From Neoalteromonas arenosi (lineage in GTDB: Bacteria > Pseudomonadota > Gammaproteobacteria > Enterobacterales > Alteromonadaceae), in contig NZ_JAUCBP010000011.1 of assembly GCF_030362855.1 (NCBI RefSeq), positions 141,887 through 205,886 of the forward strand: a stretch of DNA of 64,000 nucleotides, written 5' to 3'. A program made the position numbers and the translations under genes. Each line of letters begins with the position of its first letter. Position 1 is the first letter of the stretch. A model generated the notes under the pieces. It was not told where the DNA came from, did not search any database, and saw nothing but the letters and a program-made list of their open reading frames with translations. This document shows, piece by piece, positions 10,536 to 22,959 of this stretch.

Positions 10536-10862
10536 TTAAACGTGGTCAGCAAGAAATTCTTCTAGCTGAGTTTTTGATAGCGCACCAACTTTAGTTGCTG
10601 CAACGTTACCGTCTTTGAACAACAACAGAGTTGGGATACCACGGATGCCATATTTAGGTGGCGTTTCATTATTTTCATCGACATTCAGTTTACCAACTGT
10701 TAACTTTCCTTCGTATTCACCTGCAATGTCTTCTAAAATAGGTGCAATCATTTTACAGGGGCCACACCACTCGGCCCAGAAGTCAACCAGCACAGGACCC
10801 GCAGCATTGATTACATCTGCTTCGAACTTATCATCAGTCAACTGGATAATTTTGTCGCTCAT
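10536..10862 (-). CDS. trxA: Thioredoxin TrxA
   Basis: A 108-residue cytoplasmic thioredoxin with the redox motif WCGPC at residues 32-36, the buried Asp in VLVDFWAEW and the cis-proline segment [11 protein letters not shown]. It reduces disulfides in ribonucleotide reductase, PAPS reductase and other proteins using thioredoxin reductase. It diverges from rhlB across 100 bp, and rho lies two genes further on. That is the trxA-rho-rhlB neighbourhood common in gammaproteobacteria, here interrupted by the oxygenase and exchanger genes. Confidence 0.98.
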   Translation of the reverse strand: MSDKIIQLTDDKFEADVINAAGPVLVDFWAEWCGPCKMIAPILEDIAGEYEGKLTVGKLNVDENNETPPKYGIRGIPTLLLFKDGNVAATKVGALSKTQLEEFLADHV

Positions 10863-10962
10863 TCTTTTCTCCGTTAATGGTCTGTCGCTGATACTTATTC
10901 AGCACTACCGTAAGTGTTATATAGAATCTGTTTTTAATGCAAGCATTGATAAGCTATAAGCT

Positions 10963-12237
10963 ATGCAAACAACACATTTAACTACTACACATTTTTCTGA
11001 ACTTCCGATCCATAAAGATGTGATAGCTGCGCTAGATGCAGCAAATTTTAAGCACTGTACGCCAATTCAAGCCCTCAGCTTGCCGCCCAGTTTAGAAGGC
11101 CAAGACGTTGCCGGCCAAGCCCAAACTGGTACAGGTAAAACTATCGCCTTTTTGGTCGCTACATTTCATCACTTGCTGTCAAACCCAGTACCACAGTCAA
11201 CTGCGCCGCGTGCCATCATCATGGCGCCAACTCGAGAGTTAGCCGTACAGATATACAACGATGCGGAATTGCTCAGTAAACATACTGGATTATCGCTTGG
11301 GTTGATATATGGGGGCGAAGGTTACCAAAGTCAACGAGAAAAATTAGAGAAAGGTGTCGATATCATTATCGGCACTACCGGCCGCATCCTCGATTACTTT
11401 AAACAAGGGGTGTTCAGCCTTAATAATATCCAAGTAGCAGTATTGGACGAAGCTGACCGCATGTTCGATCTGGGCTTTATTAAGGACATCCGCTTTTTAT
11501 TCCGGCGCATGCCAAAGCCAACTGAAAGATTGAGTATGTTGTTCTCCGCAACGTTGAGCTTCCGCGTTCAAGAACTTGCCTATGAGCACATGAATAACCC
11601 TATTCATGTGCAGGTTGAGCCCGAGCAAAAAACCGCAAGTCGCGTTCAAGAGGAACTGTTTTATCCGTCCGACGAAGACAAAATGCGCTTGCTACTAACC
11701 TTGCTTGAAGAAGAATGGCCTGATAAAGCGATTGTGTTTGCCAACACCAAGCACAGTTGTGAGCAAGTTGAAGCATGGCTTAAAGCTGATGGCCACCGCG
11801 TTGGCATGCTTTCTGGCGATGTTCCGCAAAAGAAACGTTTGGGTATTCTCGACAAGTTCACCAAAGGTCAGCTCGACATTTTAGTCGCAACCGATGTTGC
11901 AGCGCGTGGTTTGCATATTGAAAAAGTCACTCATGTTTTCAATTACGATTTACCCGATGACGCTGAAGATTATGTACACCGTATTGGACGTACAGGCCGA
12001 GCAGGTAAGAGTGGCCATGCAATCAGTTTCGCGTGTGAAAAATATGCATTGAATTTACCGGCGATTGAGGAATATATTAGTCATGCCATCCCGGTAACTG
12101 ATTATGAGAGTTCTGCATTACTCGATGATATTACACCGCCCAAACCCATCCATCGCCGTCGGCCCTCGGATCGTGGTCGAGGCAATCAATCTCGCGGAAA
12201 CAAGCCCCGTCACTCAGGTGGTAGAGGACGCCGATAG
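10963..12237 (+). CDS. rhlB: DEAD-box ATP-dependent RNA helicase RhlB
   Basis: RhlB unwinds RNA and in E. coli is a degradosome partner of RNase E. The 424-residue protein has the Q motif (FKHCTPIQ), Walker A AQTGTGKT (53-60), PTRELA, DEAD at 162-165 followed by RM, SAT, and the C-terminal helicase motifs DVAARGLH and [14 protein letters not shown] basic, Arg/Gly-rich tail (last ~25 residues, ending GGRGRR) probably contacts RNA. Its stop is 3 bp before the gppA ATG, so the two form an operon. Divergent from trxA. Confidence 0.96.
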   Translation: MQTTHLTTTHFSELPIHKDVIAALDAANFKHCTPIQALSLPPSLEGQDVAGQAQTGTGKTIAFLVATFHHLLSNPVPQSTAPRAIIMAPTRELAVQIYNDAELLSKHTGLSLGLIYGGEGYQSQREKLEKGVDIIIGTTGRILDYFKQGVFSLNNIQVAVLDEADRMFDLGFIKDIRFLFRRMPKPTERLSMLFSATLSFRVQELAYEHMNNPIHVQVEPEQKTASRVQEELFYPSDEDKMRLLLTLLEEEWPDKAIVFANTKHSCEQVEAWLKADGHRVGMLSGDVPQKKRLGILDKFTKGQLDILVATDVAARGLHIEKVTHVFNYDLPDDAEDYVHRIGRTGRAGKSGHAISFACEKYALNLPAIEEYISHAIPVTDYESSALLDDITPPKPIHRRRPSDRGRGNQSRGNKPRHSGGRGRR

Positions 12238-12240
12238 TTT

Positions 12241-13749
12241 ATGAATAACACCTTAGGACTGCCTACCTTACGCGGCGAATATTACGCCGCTATCGATCTC
12301 GGGTCTAACAGTTTTCACATGGTGATTGTTCACGTCGTCAACGGCAGTGTGCAGATTGTAGGTAAGATTAAACAGAAAGTGCGTTTAGCGGCAGGCTTGA
12401 ACGATCAGATGGAGCTCGACAACCTAAGTATTGAGCGCGGGCTAAACTGTTTGCGTTCTTTTGCCGAACGCCTTGAAGATATTCCACGCAGTAATATCAA
12501 AATCGTCGCTACTGCCACATTGCGATTAGCGGTAAATGCCAGCGAGTTTTTGCGGCGTGGTGAAGAAGTATTAGGTATGCCCATTCCCGTTATCAGCGGC
12601 GAAGAGGAAGCTCGCCAAATATACCTAGGTGTAGCTTATACGTCGGCCAATCAAGGCAGCAGCTTAGTCATTGATATTGGTGGCGCCAGCACTGAAATTA
12701 TTTTCGGTAACGATATGAACCCAGTCACCTTGACCAGTTTGGACATGGGTTGCGTTACCTTTATGGAGCGCCATTTCGCCGGCGGTTCACTAGCAGCAGA
12801 GTGCTTCGAGAAAGCCCAAACCGCGGCTACTGAATTACTCGTGCCAGTGCGCGAGGAGTTCTTGTGCTTCGATTGGCAAAACTGTCTTGGCGCGTCTGGA
12901 ACGCCGCAAGCCATTATTGAAATTCTAGTCAATCAGGGGATCAGTGATTCAATTCGGCTTGATTATCTATACGAGCTTAGACGCCAATGTATTGAATGTG
13001 GTTCGATGGATAAGCTACAAATCGATGGGTTGAGTGAAGCGCGCAGAGCGATTTTCCCAAGCGGTTTAGCCATCTTGATTTGTCTGTTCGAGCAACTTGA
13101 AATTAAAGATATGAATATTTCCGGTGGTGCGCTGCGTGAAGGCTTGATTTACGGCATGCTCGACTCGATGCAAGACAATGACCGCCGTGAACAAACGCTC
13201 AATCAAACCATGCAACGCTTTCGCATCGACGTGGTGCATGCACGCAACGTACACAAGGTGGCAAAAATGTTGTGCGAACAAGTTTGCGAGCAAACCGGTA
13301 TCTGTAACTTTGATACTAATGCCGTACTTGAAGCCGCTAGTATGTTGCATGAACTCGGCCTGCATATCGACTACAAACTCTATCACCAACACGGTGCATA
13401 CGTTCTGTCTCACATCGATCTACCCGGCTACACCCAGTTGCAAAAAACCACGATTCGCGACCTAGTGCAGGGGCATCGACAAAACATTAACGTAGAAAGT
13501 TTTGCGGGCTATCACCCTGAAGTGAAACCCATGATCATTAATTTGTTGCGTATATTGAGACTGGCTGTAGTGCTGTGTATACGACGGGCAGATTTAGATA
13601 TACCTAAGTTTGAACTTGCCATCGAAGACCAACACTGGCGGTTAACTTTTCCCGATGGTTGGCTCAAGACTCATCCACTCCTCAGCGCTGAGTTGAGCAA
13701 TGAGTCTTGGTTGCAACACAAAGCAGGGTGGCAGCTTAGCTGTAACTAG
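12241..13749 (+). CDS. gppA: Ppx/GppA family phosphatase (guanosine pentaphosphatase)
   Basis: A 502-residue exopolyphosphatase/pentaphosphatase. GppA hydrolyses pppGpp to ppGpp, and the related Ppx degrades polyphosphate. The actin-fold ATPase-like core is visible: AIDLGSNSFHMVI (about 18-30), the ISGEEEARQIYLG segment, and DIGGASTEI. The C-terminal third is the HD-related domain (ASMLHELGLHIDYKLYHQHGAY). Family members are hard to separate by sequence alone. I prefer GppA because of its position directly behind rhlB, as in E. coli. Confidence 0.88.
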   Translation: MNNTLGLPTLRGEYYAAIDLGSNSFHMVIVHVVNGSVQIVGKIKQKVRLAAGLNDQMELDNLSIERGLNCLRSFAERLEDIPRSNIKIVATATLRLAVNASEFLRRGEEVLGMPIPVISGEEEARQIYLGVAYTSANQGSSLVIDIGGASTEIIFGNDMNPVTLTSLDMGCVTFMERHFAGGSLAAECFEKAQTAATELLVPVREEFLCFDWQNCLGASGTPQAIIEILVNQGISDSIRLDYLYELRRQCIECGSMDKLQIDGLSEARRAIFPSGLAILICLFEQLEIKDMNISGGALREGLIYGMLDSMQDNDRREQTLNQTMQRFRIDVVHARNVHKVAKMLCEQVCEQTGICNFDTNAVLEAASMLHELGLHIDYKLYHQHGAYVLSHIDLPGYTQLQKTTIRDLVQGHRQNINVESFAGYHPEVKPMIINLLRILRLAVVLCIRRADLDIPKFELAIEDQHWRLTFPDGWLKTHPLLSAELSNESWLQHKAGWQLSCN

Positions 13750-13762
13750 GGTCTGTCCCTAT

Positions 13763-16684
<2,922 letters not shown>

Positions 16685-16692
<8 letters not shown>

Positions 16693-17467
16693 GGGTACGC
16701 CATAAAAGCTTGTTTGTATTGATAATACTGACTTGGCTCAGTTGTTCAACTGAGACTTGTTTTAATTCTGCCACACGCTCGGCAATAAAAGGTAAATTCG
16801 CCGGCTGATTATTGCGTTGACGGGGCTTCATTCCCTTGGGAAACAAGTAGGGCGCGTCGGTCTCCAGCACGAGCCTATCAAGGGGTAAATAAGCTAGAGC
16901 CTCGCGTAATTCAACACCGCGTTTGGTATCACAAATCCAACCTGTGATACCGATATAAAAACCGAGCTCCAAGTATGCTTTTAAATGCTCTGTATGTGAC
17001 GTAAAGCAGTGCACAAGACCACCGTTTAAATCACCAACATACTGATTGAGTAACGCGTATTGATCGGGAAACGCATCGCGTTCGTGTAAATAGACGGGTA
17101 ACTGTAACTGTGTGGCGACATTCAACTGATGCTCAAATACTTGCAACTGATTATCACGGGTTGAGAACATGCGGTTGTAATCAAGCCCACATTCGCCAAT
17201 AGCGGCAACATTGCTTTGCGAAGCGAGTGTAGTGAGCTTAGACACCCAATCTGAACTAACATTATCAGCATTGTGCGGGTGAACACCAAGGGTACAACAT
17301 ATTTGCTCTGGGTATTGGTTTTGCCAAGCCAAAGATGATGACCACTCGGACTCCTCGGTGGCAATGACACAAAGCCGAGTCACGCCTGCGCGCTCAGCTG
17401 CGGTCAGTGTTTGCTCAATAGGCAGACGTTGATCAAATTGATTTACACCTGCATCAAACCATCGCAC
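16685..17467 (-). CDS. tatD: TatD-family metal-dependent DNase
   Basis: A 260-residue TIM-barrel metallohydrolase of the TatD family, which in E. coli is a 3'-5' exonuclease linked to DNA repair rather than to Tat transport itself. Seen: GVHPHNAD, AIGECGLDYNR (metal ligand Glu), YLHERDA, HCFTSHTEHL, YIGITGWICD and ETDAPYL. As in E. coli TatD, the N-terminal HxH of the wider family is replaced (FDAGVN). It lies behind tatABC with one secreted-protein gene in between, and overlaps the cyclase gene by 8 bp. Confidence 0.93.
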
Positions 17468-18055
17468 CTAATTAACTCGTTTAACCTTCATACGTTTGTT
17501 AACGTCATCAGTACTCATATAGAATGCACCAAGAACACCGCGCTCGATGTAGATCGTATCGCCAACCGAGATCTTCAGCGTACTGCCATCTTGCTGTTGC
17601 CATTGTTGACCATTATCTAGAGTTACCGTGCGCTTGCGACGCTGATTGGTCGAAATAGAACTGATTTGCGCGTACAGCTTGCTAATCATCGCATCGGTAT
17701 CGCGCTTATGCTCTAGGCCAAACTCTTCCTCAGCAGTCGGTGCATTTCGCGTTGCCACCTCTGCTTGCTGTTGAACTTGCTGTTGTACCTCTGGAGCGGC
17801 AACACTCGCTGCGGGGGTCGATGGCCTTACAACCGCTGGTTGACGGGACACCGTTGGCAACTGTTGTTGCGCCCCCGTGTATTCTCTTACCGTTTTTGCC
17901 AGGCGGTCAAAACATACCAAGCGCTGCAAGCTATTAGTTTCCTTACTGCATTGGCTAATGGCTTCTTCGATACTCTGCTGAGCGTTAGCAGTAGCTGCTA
18001 TGCTAAGTGAAAACACGGTGATTAGCGCAGCATCACGAATAATACTGAATTTCAT
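17468..18055 (-). CDS. Secreted protein of unknown function in the tat operon
   Basis: 195 residues with a signal peptide (ending TANAQQS). A short Cys-containing motif follows ([20 protein letters not shown]), a pattern seen in several small periplasmic proteins including VasI-like ones. The middle is Gln/Pro/Ala-rich and probably disordered (about 60-115). A C-terminal all-beta-looking domain contains [14 protein letters not shown] and [10 protein letters not shown]. Its ATG overlaps the tatC stop (ATGA) and it ends directly before the tatD start, so it is cotranscribed with the Tat genes. The two cysteines could form a disulfide. I do not recognise a function. The signal peptide has no twin arginine, so it need not be a Tat substrate. 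Confidence 0.8.
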   Translation of the reverse strand: MKFSIIRDAALITVFSLSIAATANAQQSIEEAISQCSKETNSLQRLVCFDRLAKTVREYTGAQQQLPTVSRQPAVVRPSTPAASVAAPEVQQQVQQQAEVATRNAPTAEEEFGLEHKRDTDAMISKLYAQISSISTNQRRKRTVTLDNGQQWQQQDGSTLKISVGDTIYIERGVLGAFYMSTDDVNKRMKVKRVN

Positions 18056-18789
18056 GAAGATTCCTGTTGTTGTTTTTTCGAAGAATATAGACCACCGATT
18101 ATGACGCCAAGTTCAAATAGAAGCCACATTGGTAGTGCTAATAATGTTTGTGAGATCACATCGGGCGGTGTTAACAACATACCAACGACAAATACACCGA
18201 CAATGACATAAGGTCGCTTAGCGCGCAGTGAATCGGCATTCGTTGCACCGGTCCAGCACAGCAAAATAATTGCAACGGGGATCTCAAATGCCAACCCAAA
18301 CGCAAAAAATATCTTGAGCACGAAATTTAAGTAACTGGTGATATCGGTACTGACAAGCACACCTTCCAATTCCAGGCTATTAAAAAACGCGAAAGCTAAT
18401 GGGAAAACTACAAAATAGGCAAAGGCCATCCCTGCGTAAAACAACAGAGTACTAGAGAAAAGTAACGGCGCTACCATATTTTTCTCATTCTTGTACAAGC
18501 CCGGTGCTACAAATCCCCAAATCTGATAAAGCACGTAGGGAATTGCAATAAAAAACGATAATACGAGGGTTAACTTAAACGGGGCAAAAAATGGCGCAGC
18601 AACGTCGGTTGCGATCATGTTTGAGCCTTCAGGCATCGTTGCCAACAAGGGCATAGCGAGCAAATGGTAGAGGTCTTGAGCAAAATAAGCTAAGCACAAA
18701 AAGACCACTAAGACGCTTACAATAGCGCGTAAAATACGGCTGCGAAGCTCGATCAGATGTGAGATGAAGTTATTCTCTGGTGCTGTCAT
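18052..18789 (-). CDS. tatC: Twin-arginine translocase subunit TatC
   Basis: TatC is the six-helix inner-membrane receptor that binds the RR signal peptide of folded exported proteins. I start it at the ATG of [22 protein letters not shown] (18789). The [10 protein letters not shown] cytoplasmic motif is the family's normal N-terminus. The frame stays open 40 codons further up, but that extension runs through tatB and has no TatC character. From this start it has 245 residues. [10 protein letters not shown] and the [12 protein letters not shown] region are typical. It overlaps the tatB 3' end by 20 bp. Confidence 0.96.
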   Translation of the reverse strand: MTAPENNFISHLIELRSRILRAIVSVLVVFLCLAYFAQDLYHLLAMPLLATMPEGSNMIATDVAAPFFAPFKLTLVLSFFIAIPYVLYQIWGFVAPGLYKNEKNMVAPLLFSSTLLFYAGMAFAYFVVFPLAFAFFNSLELEGVLVSTDITSYLNFVLKIFFAFGLAFEIPVAIILLCWTGATNADSLRAKRPYVIVGVFVVGMLLTPPDVISQTLLALPMWLLFELGVIIGGLYSSKKQQQESS

Positions 18790-19153
18790 CAGGTTTTGAC
18801 TTATTAGCGATAGCAGGGTCAGCAATGGTATTTTCAGGCGTTCCCTCGGATTCTGTGTTTTTCTTATACGGCTGCTGCACTGACGCTGCCGCCGCTTTAA
18901 GCTCATCAACCGTTTTCTGTAGCTCTGGCGACAAATTGTGCATACTCATCGCTTCAGCCTTTTTCAAATTTTCATGTAGCTCATGGATACGAAGTTGCTC
19001 GTCGATTTCTGCTTTAAAACCGCCGGCGATATTTTTTACCCGACGGATCGTGCGCGCGGTCGAGCGGATCGCTCCGGGCAATCGTTCTGGCCCAAGCACC
19101 AAAAGTGCCATAACACCAATGACCAGTAGCTCCCAAAAACCAATATCAAACAT
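18770..19153 (-). CDS. tatB: Sec-independent translocase subunit TatB
   Basis: 127 residues. A short N-terminal transmembrane helix ([21 protein letters not shown]) is followed by the [10 protein letters not shown] hinge and amphipathic helix, then a long charged cytoplasmic tail ending KPDDSTRE. TatB forms the substrate receptor complex with TatC. It is the middle gene of tatABC, 5 bp after tatA and overlapping tatC. Confidence 0.95.
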   Translation of the reverse strand: MFDIGFWELLVIGVMALLVLGPERLPGAIRSTARTIRRVKNIAGGFKAEIDEQLRIHELHENLKKAEAMSMHNLSPELQKTVDELKAAAASVQQPYKKNTESEGTPENTIADPAIANKSKPDDSTRE

Positions 19154-19158
19154 AAAGA

Positions 19159-19392
19159 TTACGCGTCGGATTTATCCGTTTTTTTTGTTTCGGACTGCGC
19201 AGTTGGTTCCGAGTCAGCGGCTTCTACCTTCTTTTGTTCTTCAAAGTCGGCGTCTTTATCACTTACAGCCTTTTTGAAGCCTTTAACCGCGGAGCCCAAA
19301 TCACCGCCCATTCCACGGAGTTTCTTAGTACCGAACAATAGAACGACAATCAATAAAACAATCAGCAACTGCCAAAGACTTATGCCACCCAT
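19159..19392 (-). CDS. tatA: Sec-independent translocase subunit TatA
   Basis: 77 residues. The N-terminal helix [20 protein letters not shown] is followed by the [21 protein letters not shown] amphipathic segment and a Lys/Glu-rich tail. The FG hinge identifies TatA; it polymerises to form the transport path. It is first in an operon that runs on through tatB, tatC, the secreted protein, tatD, a diguanylate cyclase and hemB. Confidence 0.96.
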   Translation of the reverse strand: MGGISLWQLLIVLLIVVLLFGTKKLRGMGGDLGSAVKGFKKAVSDKDADFEEQKKVEAADSEPTAQSETKKTDKSDA

Positions 19393-19525
19393 TTTTCACC
19401 TTTTCTGGTATTAGAAATGCATATCCTACATTGTGTCACAACGTAGCTATTCAATGCTATGAAGATTTGTCATTATAGGTATACAGGTTGATAAAAAGTC
19501 ATCAATCAGCGATAAGGAGAACGCT

Positions 19526-20512
19526 ATTACACCCTACTACGCGTATGTATTAAATGGACTCAAGGTACTGGTGCTTTGCGGCGCGATGGTACCGTTGACA
19601 GCACAAGCAAATGACGCTCAAGACAATGAGTCGGAGTTGGCTGTGCCACAACCTGTTCCGATCCATGAACCACAATGGTTTGATCAATGGCATATGAACT
19701 TTGAAGATGCCATGAACAATACCGCGCGCAGTATCGATAACTTTTTCGCGCTGTCAGGTGATAGCTCGCATGAAGACGCCACAGCATCTGGGCGCGTCAG
19801 GCTGGGATGGGAACCTCGCTCTCGGGACTTTGCCGAAATGGATTTACGCTTTCGCATTCGCGTGCGCCTACCCGCATTAAAAAACCGCGTCGATTTGCTC
19901 CTTACCGACGATGAAGATGATCTGCAAGAAAACAGCGTGAAAGCGACGCGTAATGACCAGTTAGGCAGGCGAGATCAAGCCACGCTAGCTTTGCGTTTTC
20001 GGCACAGCCCTGATGCAAAATTATCCCATCGTATTGGCGCCGGTCGACGGGATCAGGTGTTTGTCAAAAGTCGCTATCGAGATAGCCACGATTTTAATGC
20101 CGAAATGGGTATCTTTTACGACGCCGAAATTTATTATTACAGCCGTGATCAACTCGGCGGTGAATTAGGCCTGAGTTACCAACACCTTCTATCGGAGCAC
20201 TCGTTGGCTCGATTAAACAACCGCTATTACTATCGCGATAATACTAACGATTGGCGCTGGCGACATGAAGCCCAGTATTTGAGCCAAGTTAGCGACACCA
20301 GTGCTTACATCTATACCCTCTTTGTTGAAGGTTTATCACGCCCCAACATGCATACCGAACAAGTGTTTTTAAGTGCTAGATGGCGCACAAACCCCACGCG
20401 TGAATGGCTGTATTATGAAGTTGAGCCTTTCGTGCTATGGCTTAAGGAGGAAGACTTCAAGCCGTCTTTCGGCGTCGCCCTGCGACTTGAAGTCTTTTAC
20501 GGTAAGATTTAA
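19526..20512 (+). CDS. Putative outer-membrane beta-barrel protein, probable ATT start
   Basis: Not a family I recognise by name. The protein has a signal peptide ending TAQAND, a short linker, and then amphipathic strand-like stretches to the C-terminus, which ends in LRLEVFYGKI. Many aromatic and arginine residues alternate, as in outer-membrane barrels (YYSRDQLGGELGLSY, RLNNRYYYRDNTNDWRWR). The first conventional in-frame start is GTG at 19571, but it gives a 13-residue signal peptide without positive charge. Upstream the frame stays open, and an ATT codon at 19526 has AAGGAGA (19514-19520) at ideal spacing and restores a full signal peptide (TPYYAYVLNGLKVLVLCG...). The stop codon is shared with the convergent ilvH stop. 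Confidence 0.72.
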   Translation: MTPYYAYVLNGLKVLVLCGAMVPLTAQANDAQDNESELAVPQPVPIHEPQWFDQWHMNFEDAMNNTARSIDNFFALSGDSSHEDATASGRVRLGWEPRSRDFAEMDLRFRIRVRLPALKNRVDLLLTDDEDDLQENSVKATRNDQLGRRDQATLALRFRHSPDAKLSHRIGAGRRDQVFVKSRYRDSHDFNAEMGIFYDAEIYYYSRDQLGGELGLSYQHLLSEHSLARLNNRYYYRDNTNDWRWRHEAQYLSQVSDTSAYIYTLFVEGLSRPNMHTEQVFLSARWRTNPTREWLYYEVEPFVLWLKEEDFKPSFGVALRLEVFYGKI

Positions 20513-21006
20513 GGACGCAAGGCCTTTTCACCGCGCGCTAATCCACAAACCCCTGTACGAGACGACTCAATAATATCGGTGTTTTGTGCCAAGGTTGTAG
20601 CAAACGCATCGAGTTTGTCACTGGTTCCGGTAATTTCAATGGTGTAGTTCGACGCGTGCACATCAACGATGCGCGCACGGAAAATATCGACGTTGCGCTT
20701 AACTTCGGCACGCGCCAATTCAGTGCGTGTCGCCACTTTGATGAGCATTAATTCGCGCTCAACATGTGAGCCTTCAGTTAAATCGACAACCTTAAGCACA
20801 TCGATGAGTTTATTCACTTGCTTGGTTATTTGCTCAATGACCTTATCGTCACCGTGAGTGATGATTGTAAGACGCGATAGACTTGGGTCGTCTGTTGGGG
20901 CAACACACAATGAATCAACATTATAACCGCGCTGAGAGAACACCCCCACAATTCGCGAAAGTGCACCCGGCGCGTTTTCCATTAGTACTGATATAATCCG
21001 CTTCAT
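20509..21006 (-). CDS. ilvH: Acetolactate synthase small (regulatory) subunit
   Basis: 165 residues. The N-terminal ACT domain (ISVLMENAPGALSRIVGVFSQRGYN) binds valine for feedback control, and a second ACT-like half follows with VKRNVDIFRARIVDV. It activates the large subunit encoded directly upstream, with which it overlaps by 1 bp. The 165-residue length and the pairing match IlvH of isozyme III more than the short IlvN or IlvM types. Confidence 0.95.
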   Translation of the reverse strand: MKRIISVLMENAPGALSRIVGVFSQRGYNVDSLCVAPTDDPSLSRLTIITHGDDKVIEQITKQVNKLIDVLKVVDLTEGSHVERELMLIKVATRTELARAEVKRNVDIFRARIVDVHASNYTIEITGTSDKLDAFATTLAQNTDIIESSRTGVCGLARGEKALRP

Positions 21007-22724
21007 TATGTACGCTCCGTCTTACTTAAACGCATGTCATCCATTGCGCCCCATTTGATCTGCATTGGATAAACATGTTCATTTTGATCAACAGCGATAT
21101 CCATAAATACCAATCGGTCCTTGAGCGCAAAGCACTCGGCCATCGCATCATCTAAATCAGATAATTGGTCGACCTTGATCCCTACATGACCGTACGCCTC
21201 AGCCAAAGCAACGAAATCGGGCATTGAGTCCATATAACTGTGAGAGTGGCGCCCCTTGTAGATCATATCCTGCCATTGGCGGACCATTCCCAAGGCGCGG
21301 TTGTTAAGCGAAATGATTTTGATGGGTAAGTTGTACTGTAAACAGGTCGATAATTCCTGAATGTTCATTTGAATACTACCATCCCCAGTGATAACCACAG
21401 ACGTAGCTTCAGGATGAGCAAACTGCACCCCCATAGCGGCTGGCAAACCAAAACCCATAGTGCCCAAGCCGCCGCTGTTTATCCATTGACGTGGTTTTGC
21501 AAAGGGATAGTAAAGTGCAGCAAACATCTGGTGTTGACCAACATCCGAGCTAACGAATGCCTCACCATTAGTATGCTTGTATACCGCCTCAACCACTTTT
21601 TGTGGCTTGATCACATCACTGGCGTCTTGATACTTAAGGCATTGACGCGCGCGCCATTGCTGGATTTGTTCCCACCAGTCAGCGAGTTTATTGGTTTGGT
21701 CAGACAAGTCGTGTTTGTCTAGCTCAGCCAAAAACTGCTCACACACTTTGTTGACTGAACCCACGACAGGAATATGCGCATTGACTGTTTTTGAAATCGA
21801 TGCAGGATCAATATCAACATGAATGATGTTCGCATGCGGACAAAACTTATCGACGTTATTGGTCACACGGTCATCAAATCGAGCCCCTAAGGCAATAATG
21901 CAATCGGAATTATGCATGGCTTTGTTAGCCTCAAGCGTACCGTGCATACCAAGCATGCCCAGCGACTGCTCGTGAACACCTGAAAAAGCGCCCAGCCCCA
22001 TCAAGGTACAAGTAACTGGCGCATTGAGTAATTCGGCCAATTGCGTCACTTGCTCGGCCGCATCGGCATTTATCGCTCCACCGCCAACATACATTACCGG
22101 ACGCTGGGCTTTGACTATCGCCGCGACCGCTTTTTTAATTTGACGACTATGTCCTTTTTCGGTCGGGTTATACGAACGCATCGACACGTCATCAGGAAAG
22201 ACATAAGGATGTTCTTCAAGGACGTTAACCAAATCTTTAGGCAAATCTACAACGACTGGTCCAGGTCGACCAGAGTTTGCAATGTAATAAGCTTTGGCAA
22301 TTGCCATAGGAATATCTTCGGTGCGCTTGACCAAAAAGCTGTGCTTAACCACAGGGCGTGAACAGCCCACCATGTCAGTCTCTTGGAATGCGTCTTCACC
22401 AATGTGCATCGATGGCACCTGACCTGACAATACAACCATTGGAATGCTGTCCATGTAGGCTGTCGCGATACCGGTCAGCGTATTTGTTGCGCCGGGACCA
22501 GATGTTACTAAGACAGTGCCCGTTTTGCCGGTTGAGCGAGCATAACCATCAGCCATATGTGCAGCAGCTTGTTCATGACGGACGAGGACATGCTTGACAT
22601 GATCTTGCGCGAATAGCGCATCATAAATGTCGAGTACGGCACCTCCAGGGTAGCCGAAAACATGGGTAACTCCTACATCTTTAAGCGCCTCAACCACCAT
22701 GGCTGCGCCTGACATCATTTTCAC
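21006..22724 (-). CDS. ilvI: Acetolactate synthase large (catalytic) subunit
   Basis: A 572-residue ThDP-, FAD- and Mg-dependent enzyme. It makes 2-acetolactate or 2-aceto-2-hydroxybutyrate, the first common step to valine, leucine and isoleucine. The catalytic Glu is in [16 protein letters not shown], and the ThDP motif runs from GDGSIQMN to the NN of ISLNN. The reading frame begins GTG AAA ATG ATG. GTG at 22724 has TAGGAG eight bases before it, so I take GTG as start; ATG at 22718 is the alternative. The leader contains a large hairpin and a short branched-chain-rich ORF, annotated separately. Confidence 0.95.
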   Translation of the reverse strand: MKMMSGAAMVVEALKDVGVTHVFGYPGGAVLDIYDALFAQDHVKHVLVRHEQAAAHMADGYARSTGKTGTVLVTSGPGATNTLTGIATAYMDSIPMVVLSGQVPSMHIGEDAFQETDMVGCSRPVVKHSFLVKRTEDIPMAIAKAYYIANSGRPGPVVVDLPKDLVNVLEEHPYVFPDDVSMRSYNPTEKGHSRQIKKAVAAIVKAQRPVMYVGGGAINADAAEQVTQLAELLNAPVTCTLMGLGAFSGVHEQSLGMLGMHGTLEANKAMHNSDCIIALGARFDDRVTNNVDKFCPHANIIHVDIDPASISKTVNAHIPVVGSVNKVCEQFLAELDKHDLSDQTNKLADWWEQIQQWRARQCLKYQDASDVIKPQKVVEAVYKHTNGEAFVSSDVGQHQMFAALYYPFAKPRQWINSGGLGTMGFGLPAAMGVQFAHPEATSVVITGDGSIQMNIQELSTCLQYNLPIKIISLNNRALGMVRQWQDMIYKGRHSHSYMDSMPDFVALAEAYGHVGIKVDQLSDLDDAMAECFALKDRLVFMDIAVDQNEHVYPMQIKWGAMDDMRLSKTERT

Positions 22725-22749
22725 AGTTATTACTCCTACGATTGTTCAT

Positions 22750-22786
22750 AACACACTGCGTTTTGGGTCTTTTGACCTAGCGTGTT
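22750..22786 (-). promoter_or_regulatory. Imperfect hairpin in the ilvIH 5' leader
   Basis: On the minus strand AACACGCT (79-86 side) pairs with AGTGTGTT over 8 bp with one G.U. Inside it, GGTC/GACC closes an AAAA loop. It ends 26 nt before the GTG start and has no U-tract, so it is not an intrinsic terminator. It could affect translation or mRNA stability. Confidence 0.4.
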
Positions 22787-22881
22787 TCAAGGACTATACC
22801 GACAGCATCGGAGCAATAAAACCGATATTTAGATAAAAGTGAGACACATATCCCAATATAGGGATATTTTAGGATGAGCAT
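22777..22881 (-). CDS. Possible branched-chain-rich leader peptide of ilvIH
   Basis: A 34-codon ORF upstream of ilvI. Twelve of 34 residues are Leu, Ile or Val, with clusters at the start (MLIL), the middle (IGICVSLL) and just before the stop (VGIVLETR). The stop codon lies in the 5' arm of the ilvIH leader hairpin. Against it: the only Shine-Dalgarno-like bases (AGG) abut the ATG, the ATG is inside a perfect palindrome, and a promoter could lie downstream of it. Leader peptides of this composition control other ilv operons in proteobacteria, but ilvIH in E. coli is controlled by Lrp. Confidence 0.22.
   Translation of the reverse strand: MLILKYPYIGICVSLLSKYRFYCSDAVGIVLETR
22848..22867. promoter_or_regulatory. 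Perfect inverted repeat ATATCCC-N6-GGGATAT
   Basis: A perfect 7-bp inverted repeat with a 6-bp AT spacer upstream of ilvI. Size and spacing are like a homodimer operator. One of three perfect palindromes within 63 bp. Confidence 0.5.
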
Positions 22882-22884
22882 CCT
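22871..22884. promoter_or_regulatory. Perfect inverted repeat AGGATG-AG-CATCCT
   Basis: A 6-bp perfect inverted repeat with a 2-bp spacer. Its GGATG half-site recurs at 22914-22920 and, inverted, at 22951-22957, which suggests repeated sites for one protein. Confidence 0.45.
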
Positions 22885-22887
22885 AAT

Positions 22888-22910
22888 AATGCCGAGCAAA
22901 CCTCGGCATT
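22888..22910 (-). terminator. Hairpin downstream of maoP, possible weak terminator
   Basis: AATGCCGAG and CTCGGCATT form a perfect 9-bp stem with a 5-nt loop, 50 bp past the maoP stop. On the minus strand only ATTATT follows, so termination would be weak. On the plus strand TTTT follows, but no plus-strand gene precedes it. Confidence 0.45.
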
Positions 22911-22959
22911 TTGGGATGAATTTACATATTATTTACAATTAAACGAAATTTTCATCCGC

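Noticed and set aside
18790..18909. 40-codon N-terminal extension of tatC
   Set aside because: It runs through the tatB coding region, lacks TatC features and would move the conserved [10 protein letters not shown] motif away from the N-terminus.
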